Of a stretch of DNA of 64,000 nucleotides, positions 6,994 to 16,440 are shown one piece after another. Source of the stretch: Rhizobium leguminosarum. GTDB lineage: Bacteria; Pseudomonadota; Alphaproteobacteria; Rhizobiales; Rhizobiaceae. The stretch covers positions 930,001 through 994,000 of the forward strand of contig NZ_MZMU01000003.1 of assembly GCF_004123835.1 (NCBI RefSeq). Reading direction: 5' to 3'. Position 1 is the first letter of the stretch, and each line of letters starts with the position of its first letter. The position numbers were made by a program, and so were the translations under genes. The notes under the pieces are model-generated. The model did no database searches and was not told where the DNA came from. It saw only the letters and a list, made by a program, of their open reading frames with translations.

Positions 6994-8568
6994 GTGTTTG
7001 TGGACGGCCGTCGCACGTTGCTGCTCTTTTTGGCCGTCGCATCGTGTCAGCTGACGTTGGCGCCACGATTGGGTGCGGCAGACGACACCGTTACGATCGA
7101 CAGCGGAATGCTGAAGGGTGAGAGGTCCGGCACGGTCGTCAGCTTCAAAGGCATACCCTATGCGGCACCGCCGGTTGGTGATCTGAGATGGCGCAATCCG
7201 AGACCAACGGAGACATGGAGCGGTATCAAGGATGCCCGCAATTTCGGTCCGTCCTGCATGCAGACCGGTGACCTGCCGAAGTCAGAGGATTGTTTGACCC
7301 TCAATGTCTGGACACCCGCCAAGCGTCCCCGGACAGCCCTGCCGGTGATGGTTTGGATTTATGGCGGCGCTCTTGCCCAGGGAAACACCCTTCAATATCC
7401 CGGTGACCAGCTGGCCGCCCGGAGAGTTGTGTTCGTCAGCATGAACTACCGTGTAGGCCGATTGGGGTACTTTGCCCATCCGGCGCTGATGAAGGAATCC
7501 CCTGACGAGCCCGTCGGCAATTATGGTTACATGGACCAGCTTGCAGCCTTGAAATGGGTCCAGCAAAATATCGAAGCCTTCGGCGGCGATCCGAAGAAAG
7601 TGACCCTATTCGGAGAGTCGGCCGGTGGCGGCTCGGTGATGGCGCACATGATATCGCCGTTGTCACGGGGGCTTTTCCGCGGCGCCATTCTACAGTCACC
7701 GGGCCTGCCTACCGCGCGTGCTGAGAGTACGCCTTTGTCACCTTTGAAAGAGGCAGAGAAAACCGCGTTGGACTATGCGGCTTCTCTGGGAATCAATGGG
7801 AGCGATGCTGACGCTCTCACCGCCCTTCGGGCGCTGCCTGCGGAAAAGCTGACCGAAAGTGCATCGGCACACGACGTGCTGGCGGGAATGTCGACGGGCA
7901 AGCCCGTCATCGGCGTCTCAGGCCCGATTATCGACGGACGGTTTTTGCTCGAAACGCCGGAAGCGGCTTTTGCGGCAGGCCGGCAGGCGCCGGTTCCCGT
8001 CATCGTCGGGGCAAATAATCGAGATCTCGGTCTTGGTGAGGCCGCGACGAAAGACGATCTCTTCGCACTCTTCGGGAAACATGCTGCCGAAGCCCGCACC
8101 CTCTACGATCCGACCGGCCAACAGACGCTCGATGAGCTGAAGCAGCAGGTTCTGGCCGACAAAACACTTGTCGAACCATCCCGCCACCTCGCTGACGAGA
8201 TGATCCGCGCTGGTCAGCCGACGTGGTGGTATCGTTTCTCCTATGTCGCCGAGGCCCTCCGTAACGATCCGGCATGGAAAGGCACTCTGCACGGCTTCGA
8301 AATTCCGTATACGCTCAACATTCCAGACGCACTGGTGAAAGACAAGGTTACGCCTGCAGACTGGGCCATGGCCACATTGGCGAGTGCTTACTGGGTCGAA
8401 TTTGCAACGAGGGGTGACCCCAATGGAGGCTCACGGCCAAAATGGCCTCACCACGACCCCTTCGTCCACAGGGTCATCGACTTCACCAATCAGGGCGTGA
8501 CGTTCGGAGCAGATCCGCTGAAGCCGAGGCTCGACCTTTGGCAAAGGTATTGGCAGGAAAAGAAATGA
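6994..8568 (+). CDS. Secreted type-B carboxylesterase
   Basis: The enzyme hydrolyses carboxylic esters with an alpha/beta-hydrolase fold. The nucleophile elbow FGESAGGGS and the upstream type-B signature EDCLTLNVWTP are present, and a histidine lies in LHGFEIPY near the C-terminus. A GTG start at 6994 (or 7000) preceded by GGAGAG gives about 524 residues with an N-terminal signal peptide (RRTLLLFLAVASCQLTLAP, cleaved near GAADD), so it is probably periplasmic. A longer frame from 6829 begins inside a repeat and is rejected. It stands alone and convergent with the slipin gene. Confidence 0.85.
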   Translation: MFVDGRRTLLLFLAVASCQLTLAPRLGAADDTVTIDSGMLKGERSGTVVSFKGIPYAAPPVGDLRWRNPRPTETWSGIKDARNFGPSCMQTGDLPKSEDCLTLNVWTPAKRPRTALPVMVWIYGGALAQGNTLQYPGDQLAARRVVFVSMNYRVGRLGYFAHPALMKESPDEPVGNYGYMDQLAALKWVQQNIEAFGGDPKKVTLFGESAGGGSVMAHMISPLSRGLFRGAILQSPGLPTARAESTPLSPLKEAEKTALDYAASLGINGSDADALTALRALPAEKLTESASAHDVLAGMSTGKPVIGVSGPIIDGRFLLETPEAAFAAGRQAPVPVIVGANNRDLGLGEAATKDDLFALFGKHAAEARTLYDPTGQQTLDELKQQVLADKTLVEPSRHLADEMIRAGQPTWWYRFSYVAEALRNDPAWKGTLHGFEIPYTLNIPDALVKDKVTPADWAMATLASAYWVEFATRGDPNGGSRPKWPHHDPFVHRVIDFTNQGVTFGADPLKPRLDLWQRYWQEKK

Positions 8569-8772
8569 CGGGGTCGGCGCCTGTCGTTTAGCCCGCCATC
8601 CGTAGGACTGCGGTCGCGGCCGTAACAGACAGGCTCTCGTCATCCACGTCCTCAGGCTTTCACCGCCGAGAAGAACAGGAACCCGGATGAAGATTTCAAA
8701 CGCGCTTCTTAGCTGGCACCTTGACCGCAGGACCATCGCTCCATCGGCAAAAACCACGCATTCAAGGCGTCG

Positions 8773-9537
8773 TCATCGGTCCGGTTTGGGCGGCATCAAA
8801 TTGCCGAACTCCATCGGAAAAGGAAATATGATCGTCGAGGTCTTTTCGCCGGCGATGACGTTCAATGTACTCAAATAACGAAGTTGCATGGCCTCGGGTT
8901 GCCTGGCGAGGATTTCGGCTGCTTCAAGCAGTTTGGCTGCAGCCTGCTGCTCGCCTTCGGCATTGATGATCTTGGCGCGCCGCTCGCGCTCGGCTTCCGC
9001 CTGACGGGCAATTGCGCGGATCATCGATTCGTTAATGTCGACATGTTTGATCTCCACATTGGCGACCTTGATGCCCCAGGCATCGGTCTGGGCGTCGAGG
9101 ATTTCCTGAATGTCGATGTTGAGCCTGTCGCGTTCCGCCAGCATCTCGTCGAGGTCATGCTTGCCGAGCACCGAGCGCAGTGTCGTCTGGGCGAGCTGGC
9201 TCGTCGCCATCATGAAGTCCTCGACCTGGATCGTCGACCTCTCGGGATCGACGACCCTGAAATAGATCACCGCGCTGACGCGGACCGAGACATTGTCATG
9301 CGAAATGACATCCTGGCCGGGCACGTCGAGCACCCGCGTGCGCAGGTCGACCCGCATCATCTGCTGGACATAGGGGATGAGCAGGATCAAGCCGGGCCCC
9401 TTGACACCGGTGAAACGGCCAAGCGTGAAAACCACGCCGCGTTCGTATTCCCGCAGGATCTTGATCGCAGATGCGACGACGACGAGCAGAATAAAGATGA
9501 TCACAAGATAGAAGGCGAGATCTGCAAACACGCCCAT
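8773..9537 (-). CDS. Slipin (stomatin/SPFH membrane scaffold protein)
   Basis: An N-terminal membrane segment ([19 protein letters not shown]) is followed by the SPFH/prohibitin domain: [20 protein letters not shown], then [17 protein letters not shown] and the [20 protein letters not shown] coiled coil. At 254 residues it is normal for bacterial p-stomatins. Slipins form membrane oligomers and are usually paired with NfeD, whose protease domain can cleave the stomatin C-terminus. Here it lies 27 bases downstream of the NfeD gene on the same strand, so the two make an operon. Confidence 0.92.
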   Translation of the reverse strand: MGVFADLAFYLVIIFILLVVVASAIKILREYERGVVFTLGRFTGVKGPGLILLIPYVQQMMRVDLRTRVLDVPGQDVISHDNVSVRVSAVIYFRVVDPERSTIQVEDFMMATSQLAQTTLRSVLGKHDLDEMLAERDRLNIDIQEILDAQTDAWGIKVANVEIKHVDINESMIRAIARQAEAERERRAKIINAEGEQQAAAKLLEAAEILARQPEAMQLRYLSTLNVIAGEKTSTIIFPFPMEFGNLMPPKPDR

Positions 9538-9564
9538 GACTTTTCCTCCTGCATCTGAAGGCCG

Positions 9565-10962
9565 CTAGGCCTCCTGCGAACTGCGGACCACTTCGAGCGT
9601 CAACCCATCCCGACCGGTCACTTTCACGCGGTCACCGGCGGCAAGCGGCTCAGTTGAAACGGCCTTCCAGCGCTCGCCATGAGTGATGACGTAGCCCGAG
9701 ATGCCCGTCCAGCTATCGACCTTGCCTGAAATTCCGATCATCTGCTCGCCGCCGGTGACGACATCGTGCGAGCGCGAGATGAAGGCGAGACGGGCAATGA
9801 TAAGGCTAAGACCGAGGCAGGCGACGGCGATTGCGCCAAGCACCGGCCAGGAAACCTTAAGCCCGGGTATATCCGTGTCGAACAAGATGGTAGCGCCGAG
9901 CACCAGTGCGATGCCGCCGCCGACGCCGAGTGCGCCGAAGGACGGCGAATGCGCCTCGACCACCGTCAGACCCACGCCGAGAACGATCAGCCCCAGGCCC
10001 GCAAAACTCACCGGCAGTAAGGCCAGAGCATAGAGACCAAGCAGCAGGCAGATGCCGCCGATCGTTCCCGGCACCAGCGTCCCGGGCGTCAGAAATTCAA
10101 AGATCAGGCCGTAGATACCGACCATCATCAAGATCAGCGCGATGTTCGGATCGGTGATCACCGAAAGCAGGCGGGTTCGCCAGTCCGGTTCAAGTTCCTG
10201 GACGATGAGACCCGATGCTTCGAGCCGGACATCCGTTTGACCGACCCGCACGACCCGGCCCTGCGCCTGTGCCAGGAGATCGTTTATATCGGCCGCCGTG
10301 AAATCTATGACCTTCTCACGCAGAGCTGCGGCGGAGGAAAGGCTCGCGGCCTCGCGCACGGCGCGCTCCGCCCAGTCGGCGTTGCGATTGCGCAGTTCCG
10401 CAAGCCCGCGGATATAGGCCACCGCATCGTTGATCGCCTTCGCCTCGCCGGCATCGCGCGGCACTTGCCGCTGCTTGCCGGTCGTATCAGGGCTGTCGTT
10501 TCGGTCACCATCGGATGGCCGGCCGCCAAGTGCGATCGGCGTCGCCGCACCCAGATTGGTGCCCGGGGCCATTGCCGCGATATGGCTTGCGTAAAGAATA
10601 TAGGTGCCGGCGCTGGCGGCTCGTGCTCCGCTGGGTGCAACGAAACTCGCGACCGGTATCGACGAGGCAAGAATCGCCCGAATGATGTCGCGCATCGACG
10701 TGTCGAGACCGCCGGGCGTATCGATCTGCAGGACGACTAGGCTGGCGCCACGTTCATTGGCCCGTTGAAGGCCGCGTCTTACATAGTCGGCCGTCGCCGG
10801 GCCAATCGCCCCGTTCATCTTCAGGACTATAGCGACACGCTCAGCTTCGGATGCGGGCGTCGCCAGGCCCAAAGCCGAGAACAACGTCAGCAGCAAAGCA
10901 AGGATTGACGGCATCCGCCGCCAAAGCTCCAAACGCCACACAATCGTCCGCCGGACTCTCAT
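9565..10962 (-). CDS. nfeD: NfeD-type membrane serine protease
   Basis: A signal/anchor (ILALLLTLFSALGLATP) leads into a ClpP-class periplasmic protease domain (VLQIDTPGGLDTSMRDIIRA, then ARAASAGTYILYA with the nucleophile serine). Four or five membrane segments follow (IALILMMVGIYGLIFEFLTP onward), then a C-terminal OB-fold (GISGKVDSWTGISGYVITHG). This is the full-length NfeD architecture. The start is uncertain: ATG 10962 or ATG 10914 fit a signal peptide, while the longer frame from 11085 adds a non-hydrophobic leader without a ribosome-binding site. It is translated ahead of slipin, its usual partner in membrane quality control. Confidence 0.9.
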   Translation of the reverse strand: MRVRRTIVWRLELWRRMPSILALLLTLFSALGLATPASEAERVAIVLKMNGAIGPATADYVRRGLQRANERGASLVVLQIDTPGGLDTSMRDIIRAILASSIPVASFVAPSGARAASAGTYILYASHIAAMAPGTNLGAATPIALGGRPSDGDRNDSPDTTGKQRQVPRDAGEAKAINDAVAYIRGLAELRNRNADWAERAVREAASLSSAAALREKVIDFTAADINDLLAQAQGRVVRVGQTDVRLEASGLIVQELEPDWRTRLLSVITDPNIALILMMVGIYGLIFEFLTPGTLVPGTIGGICLLLGLYALALLPVSFAGLGLIVLGVGLTVVEAHSPSFGALGVGGGIALVLGATILFDTDIPGLKVSWPVLGAIAVACLGLSLIIARLAFISRSHDVVTGGEQMIGISGKVDSWTGISGYVITHGERWKAVSTEPLAAGDRVKVTGRDGLTLEVVRSSQEA

Positions 10963-11280
10963 ATTTTGAAATATATGGCAGAACTGCGAAACGGTAAGAG
11001 ACAAGTCCTTTCTCTGCGCCGCGTCGAGCGCGGCTGGAAACATTCGCGGCTTTAAATGAGGTGACAAAAGAACAAACCGCCGCATGCCGGGCGTAAGGGA
11101 CAGCCGTGCCGGATCTTCATATCGACACGCTGAAGATCAAGAGGCGGAATTTTCAGTGACGCTGGAAGGCGGACGAGGGGGTCTGAGGTTCAACTCCTTT
11201 CAAGGCGACCCTTTCGACGCCATGCGATCGTGGTCGGAAATGCGACGTGAGGGTGCTTCTCGGGCAAGCCTTGGGACATT
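10963..11280. other. Intergenic stretch, no gene supported
   Basis: This lies between the divergently placed start of NfeD and the 3' end of the LacI-type gene. A short frame reading VPDLHIDTLKIKRRNFQ starts near 11106 but is not recognised and ends quickly. No convincing promoter or hairpin was found. Confidence 0.4.
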
Positions 11281-12355
11281 TCATGCCGATGACCGCGGCA
11301 CAAGCCGCCCTTGCATGACAACCATTTCAGCGTCGCGCTTGCCCGTTATCATTGCGACCATGGCGTTTATCATCTCGTCGGTGGGCTGTTCGTAGCTGGT
11401 CAGTTGGTAGGCCGGAGCCCCGCCGAGTTCGATTGTCGAAGCCTACGACTGCCAGGTCTTGCGGAATCCCAAGCCCAAATTCGCTCCGGGCGATATCCAT
11501 CGCTCCGAGCGCCAAAATATCATTCTCGCACATCAACACGTCGATGCGCGATACGGGCGGAGTCGCGCTCAAATAGGCCCGTGCTGCTTCGGCCCCGGCC
11601 TGGGCGCTGTATCTTTCCGCAGCCAGTTCTGCGACGCCTTCGACGCCTTTCCGTCGCCAGAAATTTGCATAGTGATGGCGCCTGCCAAGCGCCGTCGACA
11701 GGGTCCTCGCTCCCGTCATAAAGCCGGGACGGCGATAGCCCTTGTCGAACAGGTAGTCGACGATCTCGCTGAGAGCGAATTCTGCATCGCAGGCAATCGC
11801 GGGAACGCCAGGGATTTGGCTGTCTCTTGCAAGAACGAACATCGGCGGGAAACCTGGGCCAAGCCGTCGATCGCCCAGCGTTTCCTCGCGAAAGGCGGTG
11901 CCGAAGAGGATCACGGCGTCGAATTGTCGTTGGCCGGCATTGATCAACGCGTGAACGTGATCGAAATGGCGGTTTATGTTGATCAGTACCGTCAGCAGAC
12001 CCTCCGCCTGCAGGCGCTCGGTCAACATCTCCAGAACCGGAAGCTTGTGCGGATTGGCGAAGTCGTCGACGAAGACGGCGACCTGATGGGTGGTGTTGGT
12101 CGCAAGGCTGCGGGCGAGAAGATTGGGCGAATAATTCAGGGCCTCGGCAGCCTGAAGCACCTTTTGTCGGCTGGCATCGGTAATGGAGGCACCGGGTGTG
12201 AATGCACGGATAACGGTCCACTTCGATACGCCGGCAGCCTCCGCCATCTCTTTCGCTGTCGCCCGTTTGCGCATGACCGTCTCCAACATCCTCCTGATGC
12301 GCGTTCTCGGCGCCTTGCCCGCTCGCGCCGACGCCACCGTGCGTGCGGCGAGCAT
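11281..12355 (-). pseudogene. LacI-family regulator with a 3' frameshift
   Basis: The N-terminal HTH (RATAKEMAEAAGVSKWTVIR) and the periplasmic-binding-like sensor domain (VAVFVDDFANPHKLPVLEML to IDVLMCENDILALGAMDI) are typical of LacI/GalR repressors that sense sugars. After VVGFDN the frame runs into a meaningless arginine-rich tail. In the next frame the expected ending continues perfectly: ELGGAPAYQLTSYEQPTDEM to GRLVPRSSA and a stop at 11281. The break is at about 11431, where AATCGAACTC replaces the AATATCGAACTC expected for FDNIEL, a two-base loss. The drawn start (ATG 12355) is one of several options; ATG 12289 is closer to the HTH. Confidence 0.85.
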
Positions 12356-12444
12356 CTTCACCCGCGCGAAGTTCGTCTTCTCCAATCTCACTTTGGCGAT
12401 CCCCGTAGCCCAATGGCTGGTCGCCCACTTTCTTTGAGGCGCCC

Positions 12445-12640
12445 CTACGGCGTAACCGTCAGCTTGGCTTCCATCCCGGCTTCGTAGTGTCCCTTCATAT
12501 TGCAAAATAGCAGGTAGGTCCCAGGACCAGCCTGGCATTCAGCTTGCCGCTGGCCCCTGGCTTCAGATCGGAAACCTCCCCAAGATTTTCTCCTTTGCGA
12601 AGACTGTTCGAAGAAGCCTGCGCGTCAAAAACTTGCTCGA
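12445..12640 (-). pseudogene. Cupredoxin-like gene remnant
   Basis: On the minus strand, one frame encodes SLRKGENLGEVSDLKPGASG, and another, after an indel near 12540, encodes GPGTYLLFCNMKGHYEAGME followed by AKLTVTP and a stop at 12445. The second part carries the copper-site Cys-x-x-x-x-His-x-x-x-x-Met pattern of small cupredoxins. The 5' half including the signal peptide is missing, and the neighbouring hypothetical gene begins inside it. It is a dead fragment of a plastocyanin-like periplasmic protein. Confidence 0.6.
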
Positions 12641-12939
12641 TCGACCTGCAAATAGGCCGAGATTGCTTCAGCGGTACGCAGGGAAGCGCGATGAACGGCC
12701 TCGCTTGGAGGTCCGAGTGCCATCGAATCGGAAGTGATGTCATCGAGGTAGGCAGCAACTGTTTCGCATGTCGAGCCCTGCAGGATCATGTGGGCGGCCT
12801 GAAGGAGATAGGTGTCGTATTCATCGGCTGCGTTGTTTCGCCAAGCTGAATCATCGAGCTGACGAATTCCGATAGGGTCCCAATGATCCCACCCAATTTT
12901 GCGGAGGGCGTCAATGTCGATCTTGATGTGTTCACTCAT
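12625..12939 (-). CDS. Conserved hypothetical, WDPIGI motif protein
   Basis: ATG 12939 gives a 104-residue soluble protein containing KIDIDALRKIGWDHWDPIGI and then DEYDTYLLQAAHMILQG. The W-D-P-I-G plus D-E-Y-D pattern is that of a small conserved family (DUF1871-like) seen in many bacteria, sometimes beside toxins as an immunity-type protein; this assignment is from memory and tentative. It has no operon partner here, only the cupredoxin remnant downstream. The last residues overlap that remnant. Confidence 0.6.
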   Translation of the reverse strand: MSEHIKIDIDALRKIGWDHWDPIGIRQLDDSAWRNNAADEYDTYLLQAAHMILQGSTCETVAAYLDDITSDSMALGPPSEAVHRASLRTAEAISAYLQVDRASF

Positions 12940-13081
12940 GTCGCAACTTTTCTCGATAAACGCTGCCGACACAACTGGGCGAGACACCAACGATGATGAT
13001 AGTTACGAGGCAAGGATCGGCGATGCCCGTCGATCATGTCCGGATGCGTCGCTGTCCTTGCTCCAAAAGCTCACCCCCCCG

Positions 13082-13172
13082 CTCCGTCCTCCTCGGGCTT
13101 GACCCGAGGATCCACTCTCGCCTCCGTCAGCCGTGGCATGGATTCCAGGCTCAAGGCCTGGAATGACGGAGG
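13082..13172. repeat. Family B palindromic element
   Basis: It runs from CTCCGTCCTCCTCGGGCTTG to CCTGGAATGACGGAGG with terminal complementarity and two inner hairpins, like the copy at 6742-6838. It is preceded at about 13060 by TTGCTCCAAAAGCTCACCC, which also precedes copies near 26745 and 36288, so the repeat carries a conserved left flank. Confidence 0.8.
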
Positions 13173-13491
13173 TTGGGGCCGTCTTAGCCGGATCCCCAGG
13201 ACTCCGTTGCCAAGGGTCATCCGGCGCGGCACGCAGTGGGTCGCTGTCGTCATCGAAGGCGCGCTGGTTGTCGGTTTCGATCGCGGGAAGGGAGGCGTCC
13301 ACTGCATGCCGCAGGAGAGCTGGTAGCGCGCCATTCTTGCGCGCACTTTGCCGGGATCATACCAATCCGTAAGAATGCAGCCCCGGCCGTTCGACCCTCG
13401 CAGCTTACCAAAATGTATGGTTGGGGCGAGGTCCCCGTGAGGTTTGGAGCGCAGGCTTGGCGCCATCATTGTCAAGTCGAGGCCAGCTCTC
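13173..13491. other. Intergenic stretch before the glycosyltransferase
   Basis: No supported gene. A plus-strand frame ending VVIEGALVVGFDRGKGGVHC near 13310 begins inside the repeat and is not recognised. The stretch may hold the promoter of the glycosyltransferase gene, but no clear motif was seen. Confidence 0.4.
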
Positions 13492-14295
13492 ATGAACATG
13501 CGCGCCACACCTGCCGCCCTTATGCCGGCGATCCATCCGGTCAGCCTGCGGGTCAACACCTACCTGATCAATCTCGACCGAGCGCCATTGCGCCGGTTTC
13601 GAATGGAGCGCCTGCTGGCAAGCCTCGGCCTGGCCTTCGAGCGCGTGGCGGCGGTCGATGGCGCGGGGCTAAGCCTGCCGCATCCGGGCTTTGACGAAGC
13701 AGCCTATCTCAGCCGGCACGGCCGCCGGCCGAACCCTTTCGAGATCGGCTGTTATCTCAGCCATGTCGAATGCGCCAAGCGCTTCCTTGCCAGCCATGCC
13801 GAGTTCGCGCTCATTCTGGAAGACGATCTCGATTTCGATGACGATCTGGCCGAGCTGCTCGATGCCGCCCTCGAGCACCAGGCGCGCTGGGACATCCTGC
13901 GGCTGTCGACGGTCAATTCCGGGCGAAAGCACAAGGTGGAGCCGCTGACCGCGTCGCGCTCGCTTGCCATCGCGCTGACCCGCGAGAAGGGGTCCGGCGC
14001 TTATCTGATCAACCGCAAGGCGGCGGGGTGGATCGCCGGTGCGCTTGTCCCCATGCGCCTGCCCTATGATCTCGCCTTCGATCTGGAGTTCGATGATGGG
14101 CTGAGCGCCTGTTTCGTCGATCCGGCGCCGGTGAGCCAAAGGGCCGATCCCTGTTCCCAGATCCAGGCAGGGCTGTCGGCATACCGGCTTGGCCGCCGCC
14201 GGCCGTGGAGCGTCCTGCCCTATCGCACGGCGGCCGAAGTGCGCCGCTTTGCTCGCCGCTTCCGCCGGCTCGCGGCCTGGCGAATGAGCGGTTAG
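13492..14295 (+). CDS. Glycosyltransferase family 25 protein
   Basis: The protein has the family 25 (LPS beta-galactosyltransferase-like) pattern: the N-terminal TYLINLDRAPLRRFRMERLL, the acidic metal/donor-binding LILEDDLDFDDDL, and the ENG-type region GCYLSHVECAKRFL. Such enzymes add sugars to lipopolysaccharide or other surface glycans from UDP-sugars in the cytoplasm. About 267 residues from ATG 13492; a second ATG at 13498 is possible, and ATG 13522 would also retain the domain. Its stop overlaps the convergent histidine kinase stop by a few bases. Confidence 0.88.
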   Translation: MNMRATPAALMPAIHPVSLRVNTYLINLDRAPLRRFRMERLLASLGLAFERVAAVDGAGLSLPHPGFDEAAYLSRHGRRPNPFEIGCYLSHVECAKRFLASHAEFALILEDDLDFDDDLAELLDAALEHQARWDILRLSTVNSGRKHKVEPLTASRSLAIALTREKGSGAYLINRKAAGWIAGALVPMRLPYDLAFDLEFDDGLSACFVDPAPVSQRADPCSQIQAGLSAYRLGRRRPWSVLPYRTAAEVRRFARRFRRLAAWRMSG

Positions 14296-15692
14296 GATTT
14301 CTCAGCCGAGATGAGCGGAAAGGCGATCGAGAGAATGAGGCCGGGATGATTGTCCGCCATGGTGATCTCAGCCGAATGCAGGTCGGCGATCGCCTTGACG
14401 AGGCTGAGCCCGAGGCCGCTTCCCGGCGTCGCGCGGCTCTTGTCGAGCCGGTAGAGACGTCGGAAGACCTTGTCCCTTTCATCGGCGGGAATACCCGGAC
14501 CGGTATCGGCGACCGAGACGATGGCGCGGCCGCCCTGACAGCGCAGCGAAACGGTGATGCCGGTTCCGGCCGGGCAGTGGTTGATCGCGTTCTCCACCAG
14601 GTTGGCGATCATCTGCGTCAGCAGATCGCGATCGCCCCGGATGAGTGCGGGACAGCGCTCCGCGATCCTCAACGCCATCAGCGCGTCTTCCGCGACATCG
14701 ACATAGACCTCGGAAATGACAGCAAGCACGGCGTCGATATCGGTTGCCTGGAAGCGCTCCTTGCGGGCGCCGGCCTCGATCTGGGAAATGCGCAGCAGCG
14801 CCTCGAAGGTGGCGTTGATCCGGTCGCTCTCGTGTCTCGCTTCGTCAAGCAGCGCCGAAACATCCGCCTGCTGGTCGTTTCCAGCCACCGCGGCATCCAG
14901 CGTCAGGCGCAGCCTGTTGAGCGGCGTCTTCAGATCGTGGGCGATATCGGCGCTCACTTGCCGCATGCTCTCGACCAATCTCTGCAGCCGCTCCAGCGCC
15001 GCGTTGATCTGGATCGCCACCGTATCGAGATCGTCGCCGTTTCCGGTGATCGGAATGCGGGCGTCGAGCGCCCCGTGCGAGACGTCGTTCATGGTCAGCG
15101 CGACCCTGTCCAGCCGCGCCTGGGCGCGAACGGCGAGAAAGACGCCGCCGCCGATCGCGGTCGCGACGACGATCGCAGCCGCCCATTCGAAGCTCACCAG
15201 CACGATCCGCAGCATTTCGTCGACATCGTTGAAGTTTTCCGCCACCACCAGGCTGTAGGGGCCGATGGTCGAGACCTCCATCCGGTAGCGTTCATGCCCC
15301 TTCAGCCCGACATCCCTAGAGGTGACGGTGTAGACGCCGTTCGGGATGCGGGGTGCGGCGAAATTGCCGGCAAGCTTGCGCCCGCCTGCATCCGTCAGCG
15401 AATAGAGCCCATCGGAGGTCGACTGGAAGCTTGCATAATTGTTCAGCGTGTTGACCAGATCCTCGGTATCGTTGGGCTCGTAGGTCGAAACGATCAGCGA
15501 ATTCATCTCGTTGAGCGACTGTTCGAGATCATGCGCAAGGCCGAAGCGCAGCATGTGATAGATGATCGCGCCGCTCAAGATGAAGGTGACGACGAAGAGC
15601 ACGCCGAAGGTGACGGCAAGCCGGAACGGCGTGCTCCTGCGCAGGCTAGAGCATGATGCCGAAAAGTGTGCGCGGTTTTCGGACGACATCAT
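14292..15692 (-). CDS. Sensor histidine kinase (two-component)
   Basis: Two membrane segments (RLAVTFGVLFVVTFILSGAI and VSFEWAAAIVVATAIGGGVF) enclose a periplasmic sensor region of about 115 residues. A HAMP linker and H-box (SADIAHDLKTPLNRLRL) follow, then N, G1 and G2 boxes (NLVENAINH, ADTGPGIPADE, PGSGLGLSLVKAI). It autophosphorylates on the H-box histidine and passes phosphate to the adjacent OmpR-type regulator. The start is unusual: the ATG pair at 15687-15692 and the alternative ATG at 15755 both lie inside a palindromic repeat, so the first residues (MMSSENRAHFSASC) are repeat-encoded. The signal is unknown. Confidence 0.92.
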   Translation of the reverse strand: MMSSENRAHFSASCSSLRRSTPFRLAVTFGVLFVVTFILSGAIIYHMLRFGLAHDLEQSLNEMNSLIVSTYEPNDTEDLVNTLNNYASFQSTSDGLYSLTDAGGRKLAGNFAAPRIPNGVYTVTSRDVGLKGHERYRMEVSTIGPYSLVVAENFNDVDEMLRIVLVSFEWAAAIVVATAIGGGVFLAVRAQARLDRVALTMNDVSHGALDARIPITGNGDDLDTVAIQINAALERLQRLVESMRQVSADIAHDLKTPLNRLRLTLDAAVAGNDQQADVSALLDEARHESDRINATFEALLRISQIEAGARKERFQATDIDAVLAVISEVYVDVAEDALMALRIAERCPALIRGDRDLLTQMIANLVENAINHCPAGTGITVSLRCQGGRAIVSVADTGPGIPADERDKVFRRLYRLDKSRATPGSGLGLSLVKAIADLHSAEITMADNHPGLILSIAFPLISAEKS

Positions 15693-15764
15693 GCTCTTAC
15701 TCTTTAAATTGCGAACAGGATTTGAGATTTTCAGGCCGATGGGGCCTGAAATCATCCTGTTCTA
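15648..15764. repeat. Palindromic element between response regulator and kinase
   Basis: Two nested hairpins: AGAGCATGATG...CATCATGCTCT (15648-15697), with inner CCGAAAA/TTTTCGG, and AACAGGAT...ATCCTGTT with inner TCAGGCC/GGCCTGA (about 15715-15762). It supplies the TAG stop of the regulator (15762-15764) and start codons of the kinase. Elements with similar ends occur at 18661, 49422 and 50754. Confidence 0.8.
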
Positions 15765-16440
15765 ACGAGGCGCATGCAGGCTGTATCCGGTGTTGCGGAC
15801 CGTATGCAGAAGCTGGACCTGGAATGGCTTGTCGACTTTTGCCCTGAGCCGGCTGATATGGGTCTCGACGACGCTGGTCTTCGGATCGAAGTGGAAATCC
15901 CAGACCCGCTCCAACAGCATCGTCTTGGTGATGACCCGGCCTTCGCCGCGCATCAGCACCTCGAGCAGGGTGAATTCGCGCGGCTGCAGCTCGATCACCT
16001 GGCCGGCGCGGCGGGCCTCGCGCCGGATCAGATCGAGTTCGAGATCGGCAACCTTCAGCACCGTCCTCTGCTCCTGCACCGGCGGCCGCCGGCCAAGCGC
16101 ATTGACGCGCGCCATGAGCTCGGAGAAGGCAAAAGGGTTTGACGAGATAATCGTCACCGCCCGCCTCCAGCCCCTCGACCCGATCGTCGACGCCGCCGAT
16201 CGACGTCAGGAACAGCGCCGATGTGCCGACCTTGGCAGCCCTCAGTGAACGCACGATCGCCAGCCCATCGAGGCCCGGAAGCATGCGATCGACGACGATG
16301 ACGTCATAGGCCTCGCGCTGCGCCTGAAACAGCCCATCGCGGCCATCGCTAACCACGTCACAGACATGTCCGGCCTCGGAAAAGCCCTTGGCGATATAAT
16401 CGGACGTCTTGGTATCGTCCTCGATAAGCAGGATTCGCAT
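15762..16440 (-). pseudogene. OmpR-type response regulator, frameshifted
   Basis: The receiver domain (MRILLIEDDTKTSDYIAKGF, phosphoacceptor Asp51 in VVDRMLPGLDG, Lys101 in YLVKPF) is complete. The winged-helix output domain (VADLELDLIRREARRAGQVI to THISRLRAKVDKPF) is also complete but in another frame. The switch is in a run of four T (minus strand; AAAA at 16131-16134) where CCC-TTT-T-GCC carries one base too many: AFSELMARVNALGRR follows directly in the +1 frame. This is either a real one-base insertion, a sequencing error in a homopolymer, or less likely a slippage site. With the downstream kinase it forms a two-component operon. Confidence 0.88.

Noticed and set aside
8884..9558. 224-codon plus-strand frame opposite slipin
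   Set aside because: Shadow of the slipin gene; no recognisable domain.
12625..12758. Frame reading QVFDAQASSNSLRKGEN as a complete gene
   Set aside because: It mixes the start of the neighbouring gene's shadow with a cupredoxin fragment; kept only as a remnant.
14205..15656. 483-codon plus-strand frame opposite the histidine kinase
   Set aside because: High-GC shadow of a well-supported kinase; arginine- and aspartate-rich without domain.
16131..16134. Programmed frameshifting in the response regulator
   Set aside because: The T-run would allow +1 slippage, but no stimulatory structure or family precedent is visible; mutation or sequencing error is simpler.
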